A DNA stretch of 64,000 bases from Arthrobacter sp. PsM3 (GTDB lineage Bacteria; Actinomycetota; Actinomycetes; Actinomycetales; Micrococcaceae), in assembly GCF_030433895.1 (NCBI RefSeq), contig NZ_JARUXE010000023.1:1-64000 (forward strand), in the 5' to 3' direction. This document shows, piece by piece, positions 38,436 through 45,625 of this stretch (its first letter is position 1; every line of letters starts with the position of its first letter). Below the pieces are notes generated by a model. It saw only the letters and a program-made list of their open reading frames with translations. It ran no database searches and was not told the origin of the DNA. The position numbers and the translations under genes are program-made.

Positions 38436-38575
38436 TTCTCCTCGCATTCGACGCAGCCGGACGCGGGCCCGTGCATCAGGTGGTACTCATCGGCACGGTC
38501 AAGGCCGCGGGCATACAAGGCGTAGATGCCAAAGCCGACGCACAGCATCAGGCAGATAATGACTGGGGCGTTCAT
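38432..38575 (-). CDS. Small single-TM protein with Cys pair
   Basis: ATG 38575 opens a 47-residue frame (MNAPVIICLMLCVGFGIYALYARG) with an N-terminal membrane helix and a C-terminal CVECEEK. Its stop overlaps the next ATG. Function unknown. Confidence 0.5.
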   Translation of the reverse strand: MNAPVIICLMLCVGFGIYALYARGLDRADEYHLMHGPASGCVECEEK

Positions 38576-38811
38576 GCCGTCACCCCGATCCAGCGGGCGT
38601 AGATGTCCCACTTGCCCCTAGGCTTCCCAATGGAAGATGACCGCACCTCAAAGCCCTCTCGCTTCTTCCAGTTGGTGCCGGCTGCGGCGCTCACATCGGT
38701 CTTGATCAGGGCCCACTCTCCGGGCCGGGACTGGAGGGCATCCAAGATGGCCTGCGTCTCCGGGTGTATGCCTCGGCCGGGGTTCTTGGGCGGGTTCTTG
38801 AACTCGATCAT
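38572..38811 (-). CDS. Small hypothetical protein
   Basis: The 79-residue protein (MIEFKNPPKNPGRGIHPETQAILDALQSRPGEWALIKTDVSAAAGTNWKK) resembles a compact helix-loop domain with a basic end. Such proteins are common in early regions of actinophages. Function unknown. Confidence 0.55.
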   Translation of the reverse strand: MIEFKNPPKNPGRGIHPETQAILDALQSRPGEWALIKTDVSAAAGTNWKKREGFEVRSSSIGKPRGKWDIYARWIGVTA

Positions 38812-39086
38812 GCTGACTGCTCCTTGGTTCGGCGCGTCCAGGTCTTCAGTGACCCGTTCTTCCGCGATCGTGATTTGGATACGGTGCTGTTGGTGGACTC
38901 GATGTGTCCGGCGTTGCGGGCCGCGGCGAATGCGAGGCCCGGGGCGTTGGGGTGCGGCGCCGTCCGCATCTCCCGGCGGAGGTCGTCCGCGGTGAACTCG
39001 TCCATGTCGAGGGACAGGCCGATGATCGTGGCCATCGCATCCTCGGCCCACGCCTCGTGACTGTCTTCCAGTGCCGCGGCGATCAT
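38808..39086 (-). CDS. Small helical protein
   Basis: From the ATG at 39086 the 92-residue protein (MIAAALEDSHEAWAEDAMATIIGLSLDMDEFTADDLRREM) is helical with a Ser/Lys/Arg-rich end. It may contain a helix-turn-helix. Function unknown. Confidence 0.52.
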   Translation of the reverse strand: MIAAALEDSHEAWAEDAMATIIGLSLDMDEFTADDLRREMRTAPHPNAPGLAFAAARNAGHIESTNSTVSKSRSRKNGSLKTWTRRTKEQSA

Positions 39087-39223
39087 GGCGTGCCTCGCTG
39101 TGCAATCTGGAGCTGCGCGGTCAACATGCAAGCCTCGTAGTCCGATGCGCCCATGCCGCGGAACATGGAAACCAATCGCCGGGACTGCGCCAGTTCTGCT
39201 GGGGTGACGTGGATTTCGTTCAT
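39083..39223 (-). CDS. Micro-ORF, 46 residues
   Basis: ATG 39223 opens MNEIHVTPAELAQSRRLVSMFRGMG and ends with TGA overlapping the next ATG. It is helical. Support comes from coupling. Confidence 0.48.
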   Translation of the reverse strand: MNEIHVTPAELAQSRRLVSMFRGMGASDYEACMLTAQLQIAQRGTP

Positions 39224-39342
39224 GCGCACATCACTCCGACCATGCTCCGGAGGGTGTGGGCGTCGGCGGTGTCCAGCGACTCGTTGACGCGCGCCGAACG
39301 GGCCTCGCGCTGCATCTGGTCGTAGATCGGTGTGGCGTTCAT
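39220..39342 (-). CDS. Micro-ORF, 40 residues
   Basis: ATG 39342 opens MNATPIYDQMQREARSARVNESL and its TGA overlaps the start of the next gene. Support comes from coupling. Confidence 0.45.
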   Translation of the reverse strand: MNATPIYDQMQREARSARVNESLDTADAHTLRSMVGVMCA

Positions 39343-39536
39343 GAGGTCCTCTTCCTTGCGGCGTAGGCGGCGATGTCCTGTTTCGTGCGGATCTTGCGGG
39401 CCAGCTCCATGGCGATGGCGACTTCGTCCGGCGTCAGCGACAAGTTGCCGCGGAGACTCTTCGGGTGAGGCTTGGACTCGACAGGCTGAGTTCGGGTGCC
39501 GGTGCGGGCGGCCCGGGTAATCGTCCGGTCGTTCAT
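39339..39536 (-). CDS. Small basic protein
   Basis: From the ATG at 39536 the 65-residue product (MNDRTITRAARTGTRTQPVESKPHPKSL) is basic with a helical end (SLTPDEVAIAMELARKIRTKQDIAAYAARKRTS). Possibly DNA binding. Overlap supports the start. Confidence 0.55.
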   Translation of the reverse strand: MNDRTITRAARTGTRTQPVESKPHPKSLRGNLSLTPDEVAIAMELARKIRTKQDIAAYAARKRTS

Positions 39537-39673
39537 GCCTCGTCCTCCGGCTTCCGACTGGCGAACGTGCCGGGGATGTACTCGGGGTAGGTGTCGTGCT
39601 TGTGAGCGGTGCAGTCGTGGTGGATATACAGCCCCCACCTGCCCGGCCTGATCTTGCAGTTGTCGCCGTTCAT
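39533..39673 (-). CDS. Small His/Cys-containing protein
   Basis: The 46-residue product (MNGDNCKIRPGRWGLYIHHDCTAHKHDTY) has a Cys and a His group (HHDC, HKH) and a basic end. Overlap at both ends supports it. Confidence 0.48.
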   Translation of the reverse strand: MNGDNCKIRPGRWGLYIHHDCTAHKHDTYPEYIPGTFASRKPEDEA

Positions 39674-39909
39674 GCGGCCACCGCCACGCGCCGGGCGGCT
39701 GATGCCTCGTTGCGTTCCTGCTGGACATTCTTGACGGCCGTCTCGCCGGTGATGTCCGAGTGCTGCATCACGTAGGCCTCGGCGTCCTCCAACAGCCAGC
39801 CCTCGCAACGCTTCTCGAAGCGACGGGCAGACTTCTTCATCTGCGAGAACGTGAGGTCCAAGCCCTGTTCGTTGGTCTTTCGCATGACAATCGGGAGCAA
39901 ATTGGGCAT
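39670..39909 (-). CDS. First gene of the overlapping small-gene chain
   Basis: The 79-residue product (MPNLLPIVMRKTNEQGLDLTFSQMKKSARRFEKRCEGW) is helical and basic. It follows a 94-base gap, so the promoter for the chain may lie there. Function unknown. Confidence 0.55.
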   Translation of the reverse strand: MPNLLPIVMRKTNEQGLDLTFSQMKKSARRFEKRCEGWLLEDAEAYVMQHSDITGETAVKNVQQERNEASAARRVAVAA

Positions 39910-40003
39910 AGGTCATCGCCCTTTCTCCGGCAGAGAAACACCGGGTGAGGTTAGTGCGGGGTGGGGTGTGCCCTGAGGCGGGCGAGGTGGTGCGGGTGGC
40001 CGG

Positions 40004-40222
40004 TTAGGCGAAGGGGTCTTGCTCTTGTTCTTCGGGGGTGGGAGCGTTGCGTTCGCGGACCCAGGTGACGAGCTTGGCGACGTCGTCTTCGTGGAGCATC
40101 ATGCGGTTCTTGCTGAGCCGGGTGCAGATCCCGGATTCCCGGACGTACCGGCGGAGCTCCGTGGGGCGCATCCCCAGCTCGGGGGCTACCTGCTCCGGTG
40201 TGCGGAATATCTGGACTGTCAC
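40004..40222 (-). CDS. Excisionase / MerR-like DNA-binding protein
   Basis: A GTG at 40222 gives 72 residues (MTVQIFRTPEQVAPELGMRPTELRRYVRESG) with a winged-helix pattern: a recognition helix RPTELRRYVRESGICTRLSKNRMMLHEDDVAKL. This is typical of excisionases or AlpA/MerR-like regulators. It lies next to the immunity region. It overlaps the stop codon of the HNH-AP2 gene. Confidence 0.75.
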   Translation of the reverse strand: MTVQIFRTPEQVAPELGMRPTELRRYVRESGICTRLSKNRMMLHEDDVAKLVTWVRERNAPTPEEQEQDPFA

Positions 40223-40677
40223 TATGCCGCCGCCGGTGCGTAGATGTTCTTGCGGAGTTCCTTGGCTGCCGCCACCGCCTCGTCGAGGTTGGTGAAGAAC
40301 TCCCGGTGGGTCATTCCGCTCTTGGTGACCTGAACAATCCATCTCCGCGTCTGTGCGTGCCACGACACTCCGCGGTGGCCCGACTTGCTGCGGACCGTGG
40401 CGCCCTCGCGGTTCTGGCTGTTCTCTGCGGATGTTGCCAGCCGGAGGTGATCCGGGTTGACGCATGCCCTGTTGTGGCAGAGGTGATCCACCTGCATCCC
40501 GGCTGGGATAGGGCCCCGGGTCAGGATGTAGGCGAATCGGTGGGCGCGCGTCCCGCCTTCGTAGTTGAAGACTCCGTATCCGTTCGCCTTGATGGCTGCG
40601 GTCCAGTTCCAGCAGCTTTCAGTCTTCTCGACCTTGAGCCAGAAGCGGGCATCTTCGGCGAGCCCGGGGCGGGTCAT
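40222..40677 (-). CDS. HNH endonuclease with AP2-like domain, second copy
   Basis: The 151-residue protein has the HNH core CWNW, AHRFAYILTRGPIPAGMQVDHLCHNRACVNPDHLRLAT and an AP2-like end (SGHRGVSWHAQTRRWIVQVT, FFTNLDEAVAAAKEL). It resembles the gene at 22939-23415 in layout and motif order, so the two are related. Located between the excisionase-like and Cro-like genes, it is an invader-type homing endonuclease in an immunity operon, a place where it could disturb regulation. Confidence 0.86.
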   Translation of the reverse strand: MTRPGLAEDARFWLKVEKTESCWNWTAAIKANGYGVFNYEGGTRAHRFAYILTRGPIPAGMQVDHLCHNRACVNPDHLRLATSAENSQNREGATVRSKSGHRGVSWHAQTRRWIVQVTKSGMTHREFFTNLDEAVAAAKELRKNIYAPAAA

Positions 40678-40883
40678 GCTGCCACGACCGTCACGAGGTC
40701 ATCCATGCGTACAGGGAACGCGGTGACGACGTTGGCGATGAACGTTGGTCCGGGCTGGGATAGCCCATGCCGGACGCGAGAGAGGGTGCCTCCGTCGATG
40801 CCGATCTGCTCGGCGAATGCTCCCCAGGGCTGCCCGTCGCGGAGTCGGTCAAGCGTCTTGAGATTGATTTCGAGCCTTGCCAT
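40674..40883 (-). CDS. Cro-like HTH regulator
   Basis: The 69-residue product (MARLEINLKTLDRLRDGQPWGAFAEQIGIDGGTLSRVRHGLSQPGPTFIANVVTAFP) is a compact XRE-type helix-turn-helix: AFAEQIGIDGGTLSRVRHG is the helix-turn-helix. It is the first leftward gene divergent from the repressor, so it fits Cro. An upstream ATG at 40916 is possible. It overlaps the HNH gene start by four bases. Confidence 0.75.
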   Translation of the reverse strand: MARLEINLKTLDRLRDGQPWGAFAEQIGIDGGTLSRVRHGLSQPGPTFIANVVTAFPVRMDDLVTVVAA

Positions 40884-40917
40884 GTGGGTCGTCTCCCTTC
40901 GATTGTTGATTGCCATA

Positions 40918-40995
40918 TTGGAGTTGTGCAACCCCAACTTGCTAATGACATGACTGTACTTCGCTACTTGTTCATGCGCAACTCCAACTTGGAGT
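40918..40995. promoter_or_regulatory. Immunity-region operator sites
   Basis: The sequence has an imperfect 14-base direct repeat, GCAACCCCAACTTG at 40928 and GCAACTCCAACTTG at 40978, 50 bases apart. The second is part of a perfect palindrome ACTCCAA-C-TTGGAGT (40981-40995). TGGAGTTG at 40919 is a third copy in reverse. Located between Cro-like and repressor genes, they are likely operator sites. Confidence 0.65.
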
Positions 40996-41143
40996 GTTAA
41001 TTAACAATCGCCGGTTGGATCATCCCAAATCCGCGAGATGTAGAGGGTTTTTGTACCTAGAAAGACAGTCACGACTACTTGCCTTGGGCGTGTCGCGTAC
41101 GCAGGATGGCCAAGCATCGATGGTTCTTCCGCAAGGCGGGATG

Positions 41144-41173
41144 TTGACTACTTGGCAACAAGCAAACTAAATT
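41144..41173 (+). promoter_or_regulatory. Candidate repressor promoter, nearly leaderless
   Basis: TTGACT at 41144 and TAAATT at 41168 are separated by 18 bases. The expected start site (about 41180) falls on the repressor ATG at 41181, and no ribosome site is visible, so the mRNA is probably leaderless. TGTTG at 41142 and CAACA at 41156 flank the -35 as an inverted repeat that could be an operator. Confidence 0.6.
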
Positions 41174-41180
41174 TGCGCAT

Positions 41181-41645
41181 ATGCAAAGCAAGAACACGCG
41201 ATGGTATGAATACGTCCTCAACGTCACCGATGGCATGAGTGCCAAGGAAGTGGCTGACCGCGCCCACTTCGACCAGTCCGCGATGACACGATGGAAGAAG
41301 GGTCTCAATGTTGACCCGAAGTTCGCGGTTCAGTTCGCGCGCGCATTCAACCAAAATGTCCTTCACGCGCTGGCAGAGGCGGAGCTCATCACGGAGGACG
41401 AAGCGGACCTACATGAGGTCAAAGTCGGCCTAGACGAAATCAGCACCCAGCGGCTACTGGAAGAGCTGGCCAGGCGCATCGACAACCCTTCCCAGATCCG
41501 CGGCCGGCGGTTGCCCGGGCCACGCATCGGCAGCGAGGCCGATGACCCCGACTACTCGAAACTGTCGGACCAGGATGCCTATGATTTGGCGAGCCACAAG
41601 GGGGAGCCGAATATTGGACACGACGAGGTACCGCACGAGCCCTAG
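41181..41645 (+). CDS. Phage immunity repressor (XRE-type HTH)
   Basis: The 154-residue protein (MQSKNTRWYEYVLNVTDGMSAKEVADRAHFDQSAMTRWKKGLNV) has a helix-turn-helix around residues 18-42: SAKEVADRAHFDQSAMTRWKKG. The rest is acidic and probably mediates oligomerisation. Divergent from the Cro-like gene and followed by an ImmA-like gene, it is the likely lysogeny repressor. The start has no ribosome site. Confidence 0.8.
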   Translation: MQSKNTRWYEYVLNVTDGMSAKEVADRAHFDQSAMTRWKKGLNVDPKFAVQFARAFNQNVLHALAEAELITEDEADLHEVKVGLDEISTQRLLEELARRIDNPSQIRGRRLPGPRIGSEADDPDYSKLSDQDAYDLASHKGEPNIGHDEVPHEP

Positions 41646-42036
41646 GTCTCTGGCGCAACAAATGGGGGTCCGTGTCAGGAATGCCGTGACTCCGCCGGGA
41701 TGGTGGGGAGTCTATGACCACCGGCGCCGGCTGATAACTCTCCGCCCCGGCCTTGGCCCAATCCAATTGGATTGCACTCTGATGCACGAGCTTGGCCATG
41801 CCCATTACGGGCATGTCGGCGTCACCGGCAAGCAGGAGCTTCTGGCGGACAGGTGGGCGGCGCATCGGCTGATCAGCTTTGATGATCTGTTGGCCGCCGC
41901 TGGCATGGAGCAGTCAAGTTCGTCTGTTGCGTCCAGCTTGGGCGTCCTTCCGGGCGTCTTGGAGACCTACCTCAAGATGCTCACGCGGGCCGACCTTGAT
42001 GCCCTCAGGACAGCCGCGATTCGCCGGGCGGCATAA
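41614..42036 (+). CDS. ImmA/IrrE-type metalloprotease
   Basis: The most likely start is a TTG at 41614 with GGGGGAG eight bases upstream, giving 140 residues; an earlier ATG in the frame is not preceded by a ribosome site. The zinc motif HELGHAHYGH and the surrounding LMHELGHAHYGHVGV are typical of ImmA. Such proteases cleave the phage repressor on induction. It overlaps the repressor gene end by 32 bases, consistent with coupling. Confidence 0.82.
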   Translation: MDTTRYRTSPRSLAQQMGVRVRNAVTPPGWWGVYDHRRRLITLRPGLGPIQLDCTLMHELGHAHYGHVGVTGKQELLADRWAAHRLISFDDLLAAAGMEQSSSSVASSLGVLPGVLETYLKMLTRADLDALRTAAIRRAA

Positions 42037-42043
42037 AGATAGA

Positions 42044-42079
42044 GCCCCACTCTCGGAAGATCGAGAGTGGGGCCTTTTT
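42044..42079 (+). terminator. Terminator of the repressor/ImmA transcript
   Basis: A 12-bp stem (GCCCCACTCTCG with CGAGAGTGGGGC) with a six-base loop and a T run forms a clear Rho-independent terminator just after the ImmA stop. Confidence 0.85.
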
Positions 42080-42408
42080 GTGGTCTGGATGTGTTGCCGG
42101 TGGCAACAAGCGTCTGAACAGGACTGAACAGGACTGCGCAAGATCCGCTGGATTCCGCGGAAAACAGATGAAACTGATGTGCCGAAAAGTGGCTAAACGG
42201 GTTTTCAATTCCCCCCATCTCCACAAACAAAAAGGTGGGGAAAGTGCCAGAAGGCACTTTCCCCACCTTTTCGTTTTTTCTGGGCGGTCGCCGTCCTGCG
42301 GTGCCGACCCAGGTGAATCGAGAGTTCATGTCTTCCCGGCGAACTCCCGACCTGCTACTCTCACGCCTAGGGTGAGGGGGAACCCCGACCGAAAGTGGGC
42401 GGGCGCCA
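42080..42408. other. Right prophage border with candidate attachment site
   Basis: No gene is supported here. At 42092 an inverted repeat TGTTGCC-GGT-GGCAACA resembles the repressor-region half-sites, and TGAACAGGAC is repeated in tandem at 42115 and 42125 as a possible integrase arm site. Near 42195-42226 a sequence (GGGTTTTCAATTCCCCCC, then ATCTCCAC) resembles a tRNA/tmRNA T arm and 3' acceptor end. A strong terminator follows, as it would follow a tRNA or tmRNA gene. This is the best candidate for attR. Chromosomal DNA begins after it. Confidence 0.5.
42231..42276. terminator. Perfect 18-bp stem-loop terminator at the prophage border
   Basis: The arms AAAGGTGGGGAAAGTGCC and GGCACTTTCCCCACCTTT pair without mismatch around an AGAA loop, and a T run follows on the plus strand (also A-rich on the other side). 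It fits a terminator of the tRNA or tmRNA gene whose 3' end forms the attachment site. Confidence 0.85.
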
Positions 42409-43974
42409 GTGCGGACTGTAGCTGTCAACAGAGAATCGGTGGAGCGGATCCGCGTGCGGCACAGGCGGGCCTCCCGTCTGGTGGCCCTGGTCGGAATCGC
42501 CGTTGCGATGACCGCCACGGCGGCGGGCAGTCCGGCGCCGTCCCCCTCACCGCCGCAGGCACTGCACGGCGGGACAGAGAATGCCAAGGCGGCGCTGGTG
42601 CGGATCGAGCTTAGAGCGGTCGCTGAGATCGCGCACATCGACCACAGCACAGGGGAAGTCGAGATCTCACGGGGCCGTTCCACAGTCCCTCTGGGGTTCG
42701 CGACGGGCGTTCTGGTCTCGGCAGACGGGATAGTAGCCACGACGTGGGAGAACCTCGCCGTCGATGACGGTGCGGTGGCCGTCTATGCCGCGAACGAGTT
42801 GTTCACGCATGTCCTCGGTGCACCGGTGGTGGGCAACGACGGCAACCCAGCCCGGCGGGGCACCACGCCCGACCACCACTGGGGGCCGCACCTGCAGCAC
42901 TGCTACGACCAGGTGACACACTGTGTCATCTTCCGCGCCCCCCAATATGACGTGCTCACGTACACCTCCGAACCCGGTGGGGTCATGGCCGAACTGCTCA
43001 ACGCACCGTCCAAGCCCAACGACGTGGCGTTGCTGCGGATCAGTGGCGGTGGCGCTGCACCCACGGCCTCGCTCGACGCACCCGGTGCTGGCGCCGGAGA
43101 CGCCGCAATTTTCGGCTTCACGGAGCAGCCCGCCATCAACGCTGGTCCCGCCGAGCTGCCAGTGGCGGTGGACGCGGCAACCGGTCGGATCAGTCCGCAG
43201 GAGGCAGTGAGCGCGCCGCTTGACGCCGGCGTATCGGGTGGACCGGTGCTCGATCGGACGACCGGCAGCATGCTGGGACTCGCAGGGACACCCCAGCCGG
43301 ACGGAACAGTCACACTCGTGCCCACCGCGGACATCCGGGCAGCGATGGAGGCAGCAGGGGTGAAGCCCTCGCCATCGAAGTTCGATGCCGTGTTCCGGCG
43401 GGGCATCGACCACCTCGCCTCGGGAAACCCGGGCGGTTCGGCGGAGAATGAACTTGAGGAGTCTCTGACGTACTACGACTCCGCCCTTGCATCGAGCCGC
43501 CTGGACCAGGCCAGAGCCATGAGGAGCGGGCAGGCGACCGAGAATTCCGCGAGGGCTGATTCGAAGGTGGAGAGCCCGTTTCCCCTTGTGCTGCCTCTTG
43601 TGCTCACGTCGGGAGTTCTTCTGGCTGGCGTCGGGGCCATCGCCTACCGTCGTCGCGCCGCGGCCGCGCCGGCGCAGGGTGCAGCCCCATCCAAGGGCGC
43701 CGGCCGTCATTCCGTGGCACCCGCCGTGCCAGCGTCGGGGATTTCGGCAGAGCCGACCGTGGCAGCCAAGGGGCGGACGAAGCCGCCAGCGGACCCGAAC
43801 CCGGAAAGGAACGCCGGCTTACCCCCGCGCGCTGACGGGGAGCAGACCCAACTAGCGGAGCCGGTAGTGCTCCGCGCCGCCGCCGTGAAGGCCACGTCCT
43901 TCTGTCCCCAGTGTGGGCAGACAGTGCGGCCGGGAGCGCGGTTCTGTGTCGGCTGCGGTCGTCCGGTCGGCTGA
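42409..43974 (+). CDS. Membrane-anchored trypsin-like protein lacking catalytic His
   Basis: The 521-residue protein begins with an N-terminal membrane or signal segment (about residues 24-41, LVALVGIAVAMTATAAGS). A trypsin-like domain (about 60-320) keeps the Ser site GVSGGPVLD (about 272) and NDVALLRI (Asp region, about 205), but the expected TA-H motif is TTWENL, so the catalytic His is missing. A second membrane helix (about 390-412) leads to a cytoplasmic tail ending in a zinc ribbon (CPQCGQ; CVGCGRPVG). The kinase gene follows four bases later. It may be a pseudo-protease sensor. The start GTG is not certain. Confidence 0.72.
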   Translation: MRTVAVNRESVERIRVRHRRASRLVALVGIAVAMTATAAGSPAPSPSPPQALHGGTENAKAALVRIELRAVAEIAHIDHSTGEVEISRGRSTVPLGFATGVLVSADGIVATTWENLAVDDGAVAVYAANELFTHVLGAPVVGNDGNPARRGTTPDHHWGPHLQHCYDQVTHCVIFRAPQYDVLTYTSEPGGVMAELLNAPSKPNDVALLRISGGGAAPTASLDAPGAGAGDAAIFGFTEQPAINAGPAELPVAVDAATGRISPQEAVSAPLDAGVSGGPVLDRTTGSMLGLAGTPQPDGTVTLVPTADIRAAMEAAGVKPSPSKFDAVFRRGIDHLASGNPGGSAENELEESLTYYDSALASSRLDQARAMRSGQATENSARADSKVESPFPLVLPLVLTSGVLLAGVGAIAYRRRAAAAPAQGAAPSKGAGRHSVAPAVPASGISAEPTVAAKGRTKPPADPNPERNAGLPPRADGEQTQLAEPVVLRAAAVKATSFCPQCGQTVRPGARFCVGCGRPVG

Positions 43975-43977
43975 CCT

Positions 43978-45615
43978 GTGGCGCACGTGCACGACTACCC
44001 GGAACCCGGGACTGAGCTCGCGGGCTACCGAATTCAATCGTTGATCGCCCGCGGTGGCATGGGCGTCGTCTATCGGGCGCTCGACGTCCGGCTCGGCCGC
44101 CCCGTAGCCCTTAAACTCCTCGCCCCCGAGCTCTCAGCCAACGAAAAGTTCCGCCAGCGGTTCATCCGCGAGTCCCGGCTTGCAGCTTCCGTGGACCACC
44201 CCAACATCCTGCCCGTTTACGGCGCAGGGGAGTGGTCAGGGCTGCTGTACATCGCTATGCGCTACGTGCGCGGCACGGACGTCAAGGCCGAACTTGACAC
44301 GCGCGGGCCGCTTCCGCTGCCCGAGGCGATGCGGATTCTGTCGGATACCGCAGCGGCCCTCGATGCCGCGCACGCGGCCGGGCTGGTCCACCGGGACGTC
44401 AAGCCCGGTAACATCCTGCTCTCCGATGACCGGGCGGACGGTCGCCGCCACGTCTATCTCACCGATTTCGGCCTTACTAAGCGTGCAACGTCCGCCACTG
44501 GCGTCACCACGGCGGGCCACTTCCTCGGCACCTTGGACTACGTCGCTCCCGAGCAGATCCGCGGAGGGGACGTCGATAGTCGTGCTGACGTATATGCGCT
44601 GGCGTGCGTTGCGTACACCCTGCTGGCCGGCCACCCCCCGTTCGACCACGACGACGACTCCGCCCAGCTCTGGGCGCACATTATCGAGGAACCGCCCCGC
44701 CTGTCCCGGGAACGGCCGGATGTTTCGCCCGCTGTCGAGTCCGCCATCCTTACTGGCATGGCAAAAGATCGGGACGCCCGGCCCCCGTCCTGCGGTGCGC
44801 TGGTCGCCATGATGTCCGGCGGCGGCGCACCGGCTGGATCCCGGGATGAGGCCAGTGCCGTCACGCGTCCGGCGGGAGCCGCCCCGGACCATGCGGTCGA
44901 GGATGTTCTCACCGCGGCCGGGCCGCCCGCCGGTGACGGCCGCAGCGCTGGGTCCGCCCCCCGGATCGGACGGCACGCCGGGTCCCGGCGCCCGGCCGGA
45001 GCCTCCGGGCAGGGACGCGCCCTGCGGCTGGCCGGGCTGGGTGTCCTCCTCGTCCTGCTCCTCGCCGCCGGCCTGCTCATGCCTCGGGTGCTGTCCAGGG
45101 AGGAGCGCGTGAAAATTCGTACCGAGGGAGTCCCCTACACGCTGGAAGTTCCGAAGAGCTGGACCGAGCGCACGCGCAGGGCGGGCGACAGCACCGTCAG
45201 CGTGCTGTCCGCCACGGACCTCTCCGCGCTCTTCGCCGGCGAACCAGACGCTCCGGCTGCCGCCGCGGCCCAGAGTGCCAGCGATCCCGCCGGCGTCGTC
45301 GGCCTCACCATCTATCATCGGCCCGCTGGGTTGAAGGGCTACCCGCCGGCAGCCAGGGTTACCACCGCAGAGGCCCTCCTGCCTGGCCGGGACGCGCACT
45401 TGCTGGACCGCGGCGCGGTGACAGTAGGGGAGGTCCCGGGGCAGTCAATGGAGGGGACAATGCCACTGTCGTCCGCCGCCACCCTGCAGGTCCGTGTCCT
45501 TGTCGTGGAGACCGACCCGGTGCAGCTCATCGTGTTCTTCGCTCCCTCGTCGCTTTTCGAGGAGAGCACCGAAGTCTTCGACGAGATTGCCCGGTCTTTG
45601 CGCCGGACAGAATGA
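43978..45615 (+). CDS. Transmembrane Ser/Thr protein kinase (PknB-like family)
   Basis: The 545-residue protein has a full Hanks-type kinase domain: glycine loop IARGGMGVVY (about 23-32), catalytic Lys in VALKLL, HRDVKPGNILL (about 138-148), DFGLTK (about 162), APEQIRGG, and SRADVYALACVAY. A Pro/Gly-rich linker leads to one membrane helix (about 351-372) and a C-terminal extracellular domain without PASTA repeats. It lies between the protease-like gene and the FHA-ABC gene. Likely phosphorylates the FHA protein next to it. Confidence 0.9.
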   Translation: MAHVHDYPEPGTELAGYRIQSLIARGGMGVVYRALDVRLGRPVALKLLAPELSANEKFRQRFIRESRLAASVDHPNILPVYGAGEWSGLLYIAMRYVRGTDVKAELDTRGPLPLPEAMRILSDTAAALDAAHAAGLVHRDVKPGNILLSDDRADGRRHVYLTDFGLTKRATSATGVTTAGHFLGTLDYVAPEQIRGGDVDSRADVYALACVAYTLLAGHPPFDHDDDSAQLWAHIIEEPPRLSRERPDVSPAVESAILTGMAKDRDARPPSCGALVAMMSGGGAPAGSRDEASAVTRPAGAAPDHAVEDVLTAAGPPAGDGRSAGSAPRIGRHAGSRRPAGASGQGRALRLAGLGVLLVLLLAAGLLMPRVLSREERVKIRTEGVPYTLEVPKSWTERTRRAGDSTVSVLSATDLSALFAGEPDAPAAAAAQSASDPAGVVGLTIYHRPAGLKGYPPAARVTTAEALLPGRDAHLLDRGAVTVGEVPGQSMEGTMPLSSAATLQVRVLVVETDPVQLIVFFAPSSLFEESTEVFDEIARSLRRTE

Positions 45616-45625
45616 GGGGTACACC

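Larger units (their letters stand above)
1..42226. mobile_element. Siphovirus prophage, left end outside the window
   Basis: Some 42 kb of contiguous phage genes run from a tail-fibre gene cut by the left edge to a repressor/ImmA pair. Terminase, portal, capsid, major tail protein, tape measure, holin, endolysin, SSB and sliding clamp are all present, and nearly all are on the minus strand. The set of modules fits a non-contractile long-tailed actinophage. The right limit is placed at a tRNA/tmRNA-like 3' end before a terminator, after which chromosomal genes begin. No integrase is seen, so it presumably lies beyond the left edge. No broken structural gene is visible, so the prophage could be functional. 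Confidence 0.93.

Noticed and set aside
41075-41308. Small minus-strand frames opposite the repressor
   Set aside because: They lie across the repressor start and promoter and lack ribosome sites.
1-42226. An integrase gene in the window
   Set aside because: No tyrosine or serine recombinase motif was found in any prophage gene seen; it is assumed to lie left of the window.
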